Source: UBA7672 sp963718145
GTDB lineage: Bacteria > Pseudomonadota > Alphaproteobacteria > Caulobacterales > Hyphomonadaceae
Reading direction: 5' to 3'
Assembly (NCBI GenBank): GCA_963718145.1
Contig: CAVQYJ010000009.1
Span: 80,414-144,413 of the forward strand
Length of the DNA: 64,000 nt
Part shown: positions 1 through 7,738 of the stretch, piece after piece
How the letters are laid out: every line of letters starts with the position of its first letter
Position numbering within the stretch: the stretch's first letter is position 1
Translations under genes and position numbers: made by a program
The notes under the pieces: model-generated
Told to the model about the DNA's origin: nothing
The model's database searches: none
The model's input: the letters and a program-made list of their open reading frames with translations, nothing else

Positions 1-2
1 AG

Positions 3-857
3 GATGGCGGGGCGACCGTCGTATCCTCCAATCCGGACATTGGCGGTTCGCGCGCCTCGATGGCAATGATGGCTGCGGAGACGCTAGGCCTGCCGATCGA
101 GCGCGTGCGCTGCACTGTAGCGGATACGACATCGATCGGTTTCTCGGGCTCGACAGGCGGCAGCCGCGTGACGTTCGCCACCGGCATGGCGGTGACGCAG
201 GCGGCGGAGAAGGTCGTCGAGGACCTGAAGCGACGCGCCGGGCAGACCTGGGAAGTCGCTGCCGACAAGGTAGAGTGGCGGGAGGGCGTCGCACACTGCC
301 TCGATCCGGCAAAGGATGTGAAGCCGCTGAGCCTCAGGGCGCTGGCGTCGAAATCCGCAAAGACGGGCGGGCCGATTGCGGCGGAAGTGTCTATCAATGC
401 GCAGGGCGCAGCGGCCGGATATGGCGTGCACGTGTGCGATCTCGAGATCGACCGCGAGACGGGACGCACGACGATCGTTCGCTATACGGCGGCGCAGGAT
501 GTGGGGCGGGCGATCCATCCCTCCTACGTCGAAGGCCAGTTGCAGGGCGGCGTGGCCCAAGGTGTCGGCTGGGCGCTGAACGAAGAGTATATCTACAATT
601 CAAAGGGCGTGCTCGATAACGCCAGCTTTCTCGATTATCGCATGCCGGTCGCATCCGACCTGCCGATGATCGACACGATCCTGGTGGAGGCCAAGCCCAA
701 CCCGCGCCATCCCTTCGGAGCGAAAGGTGTGGGCGAGGTTCCGATCGTGCCGCCGCTCGCCGCCGTCTCCAACGCGGTGAGCCAGTTGGTCGGCAAGCGG
801 ATGACATCGCTGCCGCTGTCGCCGCCGCGCATCCTGGCCGCCATCGAGAAAAGCTAG
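3..857 (+). CDS. Xanthine dehydrogenase/aldehyde oxidase-family molybdopterin-binding subunit, C-terminal part
   Basis: The reading frame is open from the first bases of the window, so the 5' part lies outside; about 284 codons of a subunit that is normally 700-780 residues are present. The visible part has DIGGSRA near the left edge, typical of molybdenum-hydroxylase large subunits, and GAKGVGE near the C-terminus, whose Glu is the expected active-site base of the family. The protein should bind a molybdopterin cofactor and hydroxylate an aldehyde or N-heterocycle, with Fe-S and FAD partners presumably encoded upstream. It overlaps the next gene at the stop codon (TAGTG). The substrate cannot be read from the sequence. 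Confidence 0.9.
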   Translation, partial: DGGATVVSSNPDIGGSRASMAMMAAETLGLPIERVRCTVADTTSIGFSGSTGGSRVTFATGMAVTQAAEKVVEDLKRRAGQTWEVAADKVEWREGVAHCLDPAKDVKPLSLRALASKSAKTGGPIAAEVSINAQGAAAGYGVHVCDLEIDRETGRTTIVRYTAAQDVGRAIHPSYVEGQLQGGVAQGVGWALNEEYIYNSKGVLDNASFLDYRMPVASDLPMIDTILVEAKPNPRHPFGAKGVGEVPIVPPLAAVSNAVSQLVGKRMTSLPLSPPRILAAIEKS

Positions 858-1105
858 TGCCGCACGTCACCTCGATCTCCTCCAGGGTGTGCGACTTCAC
901 TGGGGGCGTCGGTGCGTTCGACGTGGAGGCGCGGACAGTGAGGGCGCTGATCCGCGAACTGGACGCGCGCTATCCGGGCCTGGGCGAGCTGGTCGAGGAC
1001 AGCATGGCGATCGCCATCGACGGCGAGATCTTCCAGGACGCGCTGGGCGCCCATCTTGGAGAGGCGAGCGAAGTGGTGCTGATCCCCAAGATATCGGGAG
1101 GTTGA
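857..1105 (+). CDS. MoaD/ThiS-family sulfur-carrier-like protein
   Basis: This is an 82-residue protein with a GTG start overlapping the stop of the molybdenum hydroxylase gene. It has the size of MoaD, a ubiquitin-like spacing of hydrophobic residues (RTVRALIRELDARYPGL, then an IDGEIF turn), and ends in the diagnostic Gly-Gly. In MoaD this terminus is thiocarboxylated and supplies sulfur to molybdopterin. Its position directly behind a molybdoenzyme suggests a dedicated cofactor-maturation role, which is inference. No MoaE or MoeB lies alongside. The stop overlaps the next start by one base. Confidence 0.75.
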   Translation: MPHVTSISSRVCDFTGGVGAFDVEARTVRALIRELDARYPGLGELVEDSMAIAIDGEIFQDALGAHLGEASEVVLIPKISGG

Positions 1106-2637
1106 TGCGGCCGATGCATGACGTGGTCGTCGTCGGGGCCGGAAGCAGCGGGTGCGCCGTTGCGGCGCGGGCATCGGAGGATCCCAACCGCACCGTGCTG
1201 CTGGTCGAGGCGGGGCCAGACTACAGCGACATTTCGCAGACGCCGTTCGACCTGTTCAACGGACACGTCAATTCCTACACCGCGCATGACTGGAAACTGG
1301 CGCACAATCCCACTCGCAGCCGCGAGGTGCGCTTTCCGCGCGGGCGCGTGGTGGGTGGGTCGAGTGCGGTGAATACCGCGATTGCCCTTCGCGGCATGCC
1401 GGAGGATTTCGAGGAATGGGCGGCGACGGGGCTGCCGGAGTGGGACTGGCGGGGCGTTCTGCCGGCGTACCGGCGGCTGGAGCGGGACCTCGACTTTGGC
1501 GACCGCGATTATCACGGCGACGCCGGGCCGATCAGCATCCGCCGCTATCCGCCTTCCGAGATGGTCGAGCAGCAGCTCGCCTTCATCGAGGCGGCGCGGG
1601 CGCTGGGCTATCCGGACTGTCCGGACGCCAATGACCCCGAGAGTTGGGGCTCTGGCCCGCAGCCGATGAACAAGCTGGGCCAGCTGCGCGTCTCCTGCGC
1701 CATCGGTTATCTCGCCCCGGCGCGGGTGCGGCGGAATCTCGAGATCCGACCAGAGACGACGGTGATCCGTGTCCTGGCGGAGAAGGGGCGCTGCACGGGC
1801 GTTGAGGTGCGTGGCGCGAGTGGTGCGGTGGAGGTGCTGCGTGCGAAGCTGGTGGTGCTGTGCGCAGGTGCGATCATGACGCCGGCGATCCTGATGCGGT
1901 CGGGGCTAGGTCCGCGGGGGCAGTTGGAGAGCCATGGCATTGCGGTTGTGCGCGATGTGCCCGGCGTGGGGCAGAATCTCGGCGACCACCCTGCGCTGTC
2001 GGTGACGATGAAGCCGAAGGATGCGTCGATGGTCGATCACGACAAGCCGATCATTCAGACCATCCTGCGCTACACGGCGGAGGGGTCGGACAAGCGCAAC
2101 GATCTGCAGATCGAGATGATCGCGTTCAGCGGCAAGAGAGAGCAGCCGCAATTCGCCATCGCGGGAGTGATCGAATACCAGTATGGGCGCGGCGAGTTGA
2201 CGCTGGCTTCCGCCGATCCGGATGCGGCGCCGGTGATCCACCAGCGGTTCTGCGAAGACGAGCGGGACCTGTCGCGGCTGGCGGGCTGCTACAGGGACGT
2301 GCTGCGGTTCGCCAGGACGAAGCCGATCGCTGACCTGGTCGAGAGCGTCGATTTCCCGCGGGGGGGCAATCCGACGGATGAGGAAATTGCAGGGCTCGTG
2401 CGGCGCTTTGCGGGTTCGGGCTATCATCCGTGCGGTACGGCAAAGATGGGACCGGCGTCTGATCCGATGGCGGTGGTCGATAGCCACGGCCGCTGCCATT
2501 ATCTCGATGGACTTGCCGTTGCTGACGCCTCCATCATGCCGTTCGTGCCGCGGGCCAACACCAATCTCACCTGCATCATGATCGGCGAGAAGGCGGGCGA
2601 GTGGCTGCGGACGCAGCCTTCAATCTACGGGCTCTGA
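1105..2637 (+). CDS. GMC-family FAD-dependent oxidoreductase
   Basis: This is a 510-residue glucose-methanol-choline oxidoreductase. The N-terminus carries the FAD-binding VVGAGSSGC motif, followed by the first GMC signature (RGRVVGGSSAVN, about residue 80) and the second (GAIMTPAILMRSGLG, about residue 255). Near the C-terminus GYHPCGTAKMG supplies the catalytic His and ANTNLTCIMIGEKAG the conserved Asn. The family oxidises alcohols with FAD as acceptor; the substrate is unknown. The ATG at 1105 shares a base with the preceding stop, and an alternative ATG lies at 1114. The reading frame is open further upstream (from 889), but that would overlap the MoaD-like gene. Confidence 0.9.
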   Translation: MRPMHDVVVVGAGSSGCAVAARASEDPNRTVLLVEAGPDYSDISQTPFDLFNGHVNSYTAHDWKLAHNPTRSREVRFPRGRVVGGSSAVNTAIALRGMPEDFEEWAATGLPEWDWRGVLPAYRRLERDLDFGDRDYHGDAGPISIRRYPPSEMVEQQLAFIEAARALGYPDCPDANDPESWGSGPQPMNKLGQLRVSCAIGYLAPARVRRNLEIRPETTVIRVLAEKGRCTGVEVRGASGAVEVLRAKLVVLCAGAIMTPAILMRSGLGPRGQLESHGIAVVRDVPGVGQNLGDHPALSVTMKPKDASMVDHDKPIIQTILRYTAEGSDKRNDLQIEMIAFSGKREQPQFAIAGVIEYQYGRGELTLASADPDAAPVIHQRFCEDERDLSRLAGCYRDVLRFARTKPIADLVESVDFPRGGNPTDEEIAGLVRRFAGSGYHPCGTAKMGPASDPMAVVDSHGRCHYLDGLAVADASIMPFVPRANTNLTCIMIGEKAGEWLRTQPSIYGL

Positions 2638-2639
2638 GC

Positions 2640-4127
2640 ATGATCGACCTTGTCATCCGGAACGCGCGCATCCTCGATGGAACCGGCGCGCCGGCGTTCG
2701 AGGGGGATGTGTCGATCGAGGGCGGACGCATCCGCGATGTTGGCTCGGCCCCGGGGGCGGCCGCGGAAGAGATCGACGCGAAAGGGCTGCATCTCTCGCC
2801 GGGATTCATCGACGTGCATTCCCACGATGACGGCGCGTTCCTTCGCCATCCGGACATGCACTTCAAGCTGGCGCAGGGGGTGACTACCTGTGTGTGCGGG
2901 AATTGCGGGTTCAGCGCGATTCCGGCGATCCCGGGCGTCGATCCGGGGCCGAGCAGCGGTGGGATAATCGGCGGGGAGGCTGCTGAGTTTGCGGACCTCG
3001 AAGGTTACTTCAAGGCGGTGCTGGCGCGGCGGCCAGCGATCAACGCGATCATGCTGGTGGGCCACAACACGATCCGTGCGCAGGTGATGGGCATGGACGA
3101 GCGTGCGCCGACGGCGGGAGAGCTGGCCGAGATGCGCGCCAAGGTGGACCTCGCGATGGAGCAGGGGGCGTGCGGGTTCTCGACGGGCTTGATCTATCGG
3201 CCCGGTCGGTGGAGCAAGACGGACGAAGTGATCGAACTGGCGCGTGGGGCGGCGACGGCGGGCGCGCTTTACACGACGCACATGCGCAATGAGGGCGACC
3301 GGCTGCTGGAGGCGGTCGAGGAGACACTGACGATCGCGCGCGAGGCCGGCGTGCATGCGCACATCTCGCATCACAAGTCGGCGGGCAAGCGCAACTGGGG
3401 CAAGGTGGGACAGTCGCTGGAGCTGGTGGAGAGGGCGCGGGCGGCAGGACAGAAAGTGACGCTGGACATCTATCCTTACACCGCCGGCTCGGGGCGGATG
3501 ATCGAGTATTTCCGGCTGGACAGGATCGACCGCGACTATGCCGAGGTGATCCGCATCGCCAACTGCCCAGCCTTTCCGGAATTCGAGGGCCGGATGGTGA
3601 AGGATATTGCGGCCGAGCGGGGCGAGGACATCGCCGACACGGTGCGCCTGATCCTGACGGCGCCCAAGGGCGACCGGACGATCTGCATCCACTTCATCAT
3701 CGACGAGGCGGACATCGAGACAAACCTGCGCCATCCTGGGATGATGATCGGATCCGACGGGATTCCTACGTTGAAGGGCAAGCCGCACCCACGGTTGTTC
3801 GGCACCTTCCCGCGCGTGCTCGGCGACTATGTGCGCAAGCGGGGCGTGCTTACGCTGGAAGATGCAGTGGCGCGGATGACTTCGATTTCGGCGGACACTT
3901 TCGGGCTGAAGGATCGGGGACGGGTTGCGCCGGGGCTGCATGCGGACCTTGTCGTGTTCGACCCGGAAACGATCATCGACACGGCGACGTATGACGAGCC
4001 GAAGCAGACGCCGGTCGGCGTGCCGCTCGTGGTGGTAAACGGGAAGGTGGCCTGGCGCGATGGCGCTCACGCGGGATCAGGTTCAGGACAGATGCTGCGC
4101 TACCGACGCGAAGCTTATCCAGCGTAG
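2640..4127 (+). CDS. N-acyl-D-amino-acid deacylase-family amidohydrolase
   Basis: This 495-residue metal-dependent amidohydrolase has the D-aminoacylase layout. A small N-terminal beta domain leads to GFIDVHSHDDGAF, whose His-x-His coordinates metal. Then come QGVTTCVCGNCGFS, HMRNEGDR and HISHHKSAG with further metal-ligand histidines, and a C-terminal GLHADLVVFDP strand returning to the beta domain. Such enzymes cleave N-acyl-D-amino acids or related cyclic amides in the cytoplasm. The ATG follows the GMC stop by two bases, so the two genes are probably translationally coupled. A longer frame starting at 2601 inside the GMC gene is less likely. Confidence 0.85.
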   Translation: MIDLVIRNARILDGTGAPAFEGDVSIEGGRIRDVGSAPGAAAEEIDAKGLHLSPGFIDVHSHDDGAFLRHPDMHFKLAQGVTTCVCGNCGFSAIPAIPGVDPGPSSGGIIGGEAAEFADLEGYFKAVLARRPAINAIMLVGHNTIRAQVMGMDERAPTAGELAEMRAKVDLAMEQGACGFSTGLIYRPGRWSKTDEVIELARGAATAGALYTTHMRNEGDRLLEAVEETLTIAREAGVHAHISHHKSAGKRNWGKVGQSLELVERARAAGQKVTLDIYPYTAGSGRMIEYFRLDRIDRDYAEVIRIANCPAFPEFEGRMVKDIAAERGEDIADTVRLILTAPKGDRTICIHFIIDEADIETNLRHPGMMIGSDGIPTLKGKPHPRLFGTFPRVLGDYVRKRGVLTLEDAVARMTSISADTFGLKDRGRVAPGLHADLVVFDPETIIDTATYDEPKQTPVGVPLVVVNGKVAWRDGAHAGSGSGQMLRYRREAYPA

Positions 4128-4157
4128 CCGATTGATTTTCGGACCACTCCGGTCTTT

Positions 4158-6167
4158 GTGAGTCCAATGCATTCACCCGTTCCGCAGATTCGGCTCTATC
4201 AGGACTGGCTGCGCGACAAGCGAGGACTTTCGTTCGCGTCCTATGAAGAGTTATGGCGCTGGTCGGTGACTGATCTCGAAGCGTTCTGGCAAAGCATCTG
4301 GGACTATCACGGACTCACTTCGCCGACGCCGTATGTGCGCGTATTGTCAAACGACCAGATGCCAGGAGCGGTGTGGTTCGAGGGCGCGCAGGCGAACTAT
4401 GCGCAGCAGGTGTTGCGGCATGCGGCGCCGGCGCATGCCGCTGGGCAGCCCGCGATCCTTTCGAACAACGAGCTCGGCGAGACTCGCGAAATGTCCTGGC
4501 CCGAACTGAAGCGGCAGGTCGCGTCCATGGCGCTGACCTTGCGCAATCTGGGCGTGCAGCGTGGCGATCGGGTGGTGGCCTACCTGCCCAACGTGCCGGA
4601 GACCGTGGTGGCCATGCTGGCCTGTGCGAGCGTGGGCGCGATCTGGAGCGTCTGCGCGCCGGACATGGGCTTGCCTGCGATCATCGACCGCTTCCTGCAG
4701 GTGGCCCCCAAAGTCCTTATCGCGGCAGACGGCGTCGTCTATGCGGGCCGGGAGATGGACCGCAGTACGACCGTGGCCGCCCTCAAGGCTGCACTGCCGA
4801 CCGTGGAAAGCCTGATCCTGCTGCAGACGCCCTTTGCTGCCAGTCGCCTGTCATGCGAGCGAACGTTTGCGGAGGCGATTGCGAGATCGGGCATCGACAT
4901 CGACACATTCGAGCCGGAGTGGCTGCCCTTCGATCATCCTCTCTGGATTCTCTATTCCAGCGGGACGACGGGATTGCCCAAACCTCTGGTTCACAGCCAT
5001 GGCGGCGTCATCATGACGGCGCTGTCCAACGCCAAGCATGGCGATGTGGGCGCGAGCTACGAACGCAACACATTCGGCGAGCGCTATCACTGGTATTCAT
5101 CGACCGGCTGGGTGATGTGGAACTCGCAGCTGGCGGGGCTGCTCGGCGGCACGACGATTTGCCTGTTCGACGGAAGTCCTTCCGGCGCGAAGGACAGGCC
5201 GGACTGGGGCGTGCTCTGGCGGTTCGCGGCAAGGCATGGCGTGACCTTCTTCGGCGCAGGTGCGGCTTTCTACGGAAACTGCATGAAGGCGGGTCTGCGC
5301 CTTCGCGACTGTGGCGACCTTTCGAGCATCCGCGCTGTTGGGTCGACAGGATCTCCGCTTCCGCCGGATGTGCAGGCTTGGGGCACGGCGGAATTCGCCG
5401 GGATCGGCACGCCAGACATCTGGTGGTCGAACTTCTCGGGCGGAACGGATATCTGCGCGTCATTCGTCGGCGGCAATCGCGAGCTGCCGCTTGTGCCGGG
5501 ACGCATGCAGTGCCGCCATCTTGGAACCGCCGTGGAAGCATGGAGCGAGGAGGGCAAGCCCGTCATTGGAGAGGAGGGGGAACTGGTGTGCGTGCGGCCG
5601 CTGCCGAGCATGCCGATCTGCTTCTGGGGCGACCGCAACAACGAGCGCTACCTCTCTTCCTACTTCGACATGTATCCCGGCGTGTGGCGGCATGGCGACT
5701 GGCTGACGGTTGGAAGGGACGGGAGCTGCGTCATTTCCGGGCGAAGCGACGCCACCATCAATCGCAACGGCGTGCGCATGGGGACGAGCGAAATCTATGC
5801 GGCCGTGGAGCGTTTGCCAGAAATCCTCGACTCGATGGTGATCGAGCTCGAGCAAGGTGGAGGCGAGAGCCGGCTGGTGATGTTCATCGTGCTGCGCGAG
5901 CGGGCGGTGCTGGATGATGCGATGCGCTCCGCCATCGGTTCTGCGATCCGCTCGTCCCTTTCGCCGCGGTTCATCCCGGACGAGATCATCGCAGCACCGG
6001 GCATTCCGCGCACGTTGTCAGGCAAGAAACAGGAGCTGCCGATCAAGCGACTTTACCAGGGCCGGCCGCTGGCCAAGGTCATCAACCGCGAAGCGATGGC
6101 CAATCCCGAAGTGCTGGACTGGTATGCGGAGCGCGCCGCGGAAGCCCAGAGCAGGCGTACGCCCTAA
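4158..6167 (+). CDS. Acetoacetyl-CoA ligase-like acyl-CoA synthetase
   Basis: This 669-residue member of the ANL adenylate-forming superfamily has an acetoacetyl-CoA-synthetase-like N-terminus (a FWQSIWDY segment around residue 40). The ATP-binding loop LYSSGTTGLPKPLVH lies near residue 270, and the C-terminal hinge and catalytic lysine region ends in LSGKKQELPIKR. It would activate a ketoacid or short carboxylic acid to its CoA thioester. GTG at 4158 gives MSPM; ATG at 4167 is an alternative. It is the last gene of the plus-strand operon, and its stop overlaps the convergent korB stop by four bases, leaving no room for a terminator between them. Confidence 0.85.
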   Translation: MSPMHSPVPQIRLYQDWLRDKRGLSFASYEELWRWSVTDLEAFWQSIWDYHGLTSPTPYVRVLSNDQMPGAVWFEGAQANYAQQVLRHAAPAHAAGQPAILSNNELGETREMSWPELKRQVASMALTLRNLGVQRGDRVVAYLPNVPETVVAMLACASVGAIWSVCAPDMGLPAIIDRFLQVAPKVLIAADGVVYAGREMDRSTTVAALKAALPTVESLILLQTPFAASRLSCERTFAEAIARSGIDIDTFEPEWLPFDHPLWILYSSGTTGLPKPLVHSHGGVIMTALSNAKHGDVGASYERNTFGERYHWYSSTGWVMWNSQLAGLLGGTTICLFDGSPSGAKDRPDWGVLWRFAARHGVTFFGAGAAFYGNCMKAGLRLRDCGDLSSIRAVGSTGSPLPPDVQAWGTAEFAGIGTPDIWWSNFSGGTDICASFVGGNRELPLVPGRMQCRHLGTAVEAWSEEGKPVIGEEGELVCVRPLPSMPICFWGDRNNERYLSSYFDMYPGVWRHGDWLTVGRDGSCVISGRSDATINRNGVRMGTSEIYAAVERLPEILDSMVIELEQGGGESRLVMFIVLRERAVLDDAMRSAIGSAIRSSLSPRFIPDEIIAAPGIPRTLSGKKQELPIKRLYQGRPLAKVINREAMANPEVLDWYAERAAEAQSRRTP

Positions 6168-7219
6168 CGCAGAGCAGCGTTGATCTTGTCGAGCGCGGCG
6201 CTGCCGGGTGTTAGGTCAGCTGTGCCGAGCGCGTTGAGGGCGGTCTGCGTCGTGCCCAGCCGGTCGTGCAGGTCGGTTGCGTTGGGGTCGACGAAGAGGA
6301 GACCGGTGACGATCTCGCCCTTGGCATGGTGTTCGGCCAGGTGGTTGGCCGCGGCGATCTTGTTGGTGGGGTCGTAGCTGTCGTGCAGCTTGCGCAGGCG
6401 CAGGATCGAGCCATCGTGCTGCTCGACCTCGCGCACCTCGCCAGGGGCGTAAGCGGCAGTGATGGGCGCGCGGCCGAGGATGACGTCGAGGCGGTTCACC
6501 GCTTCGTTGTGTTCGCGCACATAGTCGAAACTCTTGGTCGAGCCCGCGTGGTTGTTGAAGGCGACGCAAGGGCTGATCACATCGATGAAGGCCGGCCCGT
6601 GGTGGGCGATGGCCCCCTTTATCAGGGGCACGAGCTGGTCCTTGTCGCCCGAGAACGAGCGGCCGACATAGGTGGCGCCGAGCTGCAGGGCGAGGGCGAC
6701 GAGGTCGATGCCGCTCTCCGTGTTCTCGACGCCCTTCTTGGATTTGGAGCCCTTGTCCGACGTGGCGGAGAACTGGCCTTTTGTCAGGCCGTAAACGCCG
6801 TTGTTCTCGACGATGTAGGCCATGTTGACGCCGCGCCGGATCGAGTGGGCGAATTGGCCGAGGCCGATGGAGGCGCTGTCGCCGTCGCCCGAGACGCCGA
6901 GATAGACGAGATCACGGTTGGCGAGGTTGGCGCCGGTGAGCACACTGGGCATGCGCCCGTGCACAGAATTGAAGCCGTGGCTCTGGCCGAGAAAATAGTC
7001 CGGCGTCTTCGACGAGCAGCCGATGCCCGACATCTTGGCGAGGCGGTGGGGTTCGATGGCGAGTTCGAAACAGGCCTGGATGATTGCGGCGCTGATCGAG
7101 TCGTGGCCGCAGCCAGCGCAGAGCGTGGAGACGCGGCCTTCATAGTCACGGCGCGTGAGGCCCAGCTCGTTCTTCGGCAGGCTGGGGTGGTGGAGCTTGG
7201 GCTTGAGGATGTAGGTCAT
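6164..7219 (-). CDS. korB: 2-oxoacid:ferredoxin oxidoreductase, beta subunit
   Basis: This 351-residue subunit binds thiamine diphosphate and oxidatively decarboxylates a 2-oxoacid (probably 2-oxoglutarate) to the acyl-CoA, passing electrons to ferredoxin. The thiamine-diphosphate site GVSGDGDSASIG with a downstream ENNGVYGLTKGQ is clear. Cysteines in LCAGCGHD, GIGCSS and SPCVAFNN are spaced like the four Fe-S ligands of the KorB/PorB family. Substrate assignment within the family is inferred. It is the last gene of the minus-strand kor cluster and is separated from korA by a small unrelated gene. Confidence 0.9.
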   Translation of the reverse strand: MTYILKPKLHHPSLPKNELGLTRRDYEGRVSTLCAGCGHDSISAAIIQACFELAIEPHRLAKMSGIGCSSKTPDYFLGQSHGFNSVHGRMPSVLTGANLANRDLVYLGVSGDGDSASIGLGQFAHSIRRGVNMAYIVENNGVYGLTKGQFSATSDKGSKSKKGVENTESGIDLVALALQLGATYVGRSFSGDKDQLVPLIKGAIAHHGPAFIDVISPCVAFNNHAGSTKSFDYVREHNEAVNRLDVILGRAPITAAYAPGEVREVEQHDGSILRLRKLHDSYDPTNKIAAANHLAEHHAKGEIVTGLLFVDPNATDLHDRLGTTQTALNALGTADLTPGSAALDKINAALR

Positions 7220-7231
7220 CTGTCTTCCGCT

Positions 7232-7729
7232 CTATTTTGCCTGCACCGGCGTGCTCTGGTGCGAGACGAGCTGCCAGCGCCCATCGCGCCGGACCAGCAC
7301 GTTGGTGAACCGCAGCGCCATCTCGCTATGGACGCCCTTGTATGATCCCTTGAGGTTCTCGACGCCGGTTACGATGACGGTGTCGCCATAGGGCAGCACC
7401 CTCATGTCGATGTCCTTGATGTATTCCGGGTTGATCGTGTCGGGGTCTTCCCGCGCCACATGCTCGAACATGTCGATGTCGGCTTTCCGGTCATTCACGC
7501 TGCCGTCCATGACCTGGAGGCGCAGCTCCTGACCGTAGAAGTTTTCGAGAAAGGCGGTATCGCCCTTGATGCGGGCCTTACCCCACTGGTCGTGAAGGGC
7601 CGCCATCTCGGCCTCGATCTGGGCAGCGTCTTGCGGTTTGGCGGCGGGAGCGCAGGCTTGTGAAGCCAGCGCCAGTCCAAGCGTGCCGGCGGTCGCCATC
7701 GCTTTCATCATGCCAGCGAGTTTGAGCAT
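7232..7729 (-). CDS. NTF2-like (SnoaL/DUF4440-type) secreted protein inside the kor operon
   Basis: This is a 165-residue protein with a hydrophobic N-terminal signal (TAGTLGLALASQACAP). The Cys could be lipidated, but the lipobox is imperfect. The mature part looks like a nuclear-transport-factor-2 fold: a leading helix (IEAEMAALHDQWGKA), FLENFYG, and a final strand pair ending in DGRWQLVSHQSTPVQ. Such domains are structural or binding modules, and no catalytic claim can be made. It starts nine bases after the korA stop behind GAGGGG and ends 12 bases before korB, so it is cotranscribed. An exported protein between two cytoplasmic enzyme subunits is odd. Confidence 0.8.
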   Translation of the reverse strand: MLKLAGMMKAMATAGTLGLALASQACAPAAKPQDAAQIEAEMAALHDQWGKARIKGDTAFLENFYGQELRLQVMDGSVNDRKADIDMFEHVAREDPDTINPEYIKDIDMRVLPYGDTVIVTGVENLKGSYKGVHSEMALRFTNVLVRRDGRWQLVSHQSTPVQAK

Positions 7730-7738
7730 CTGGTCCCC

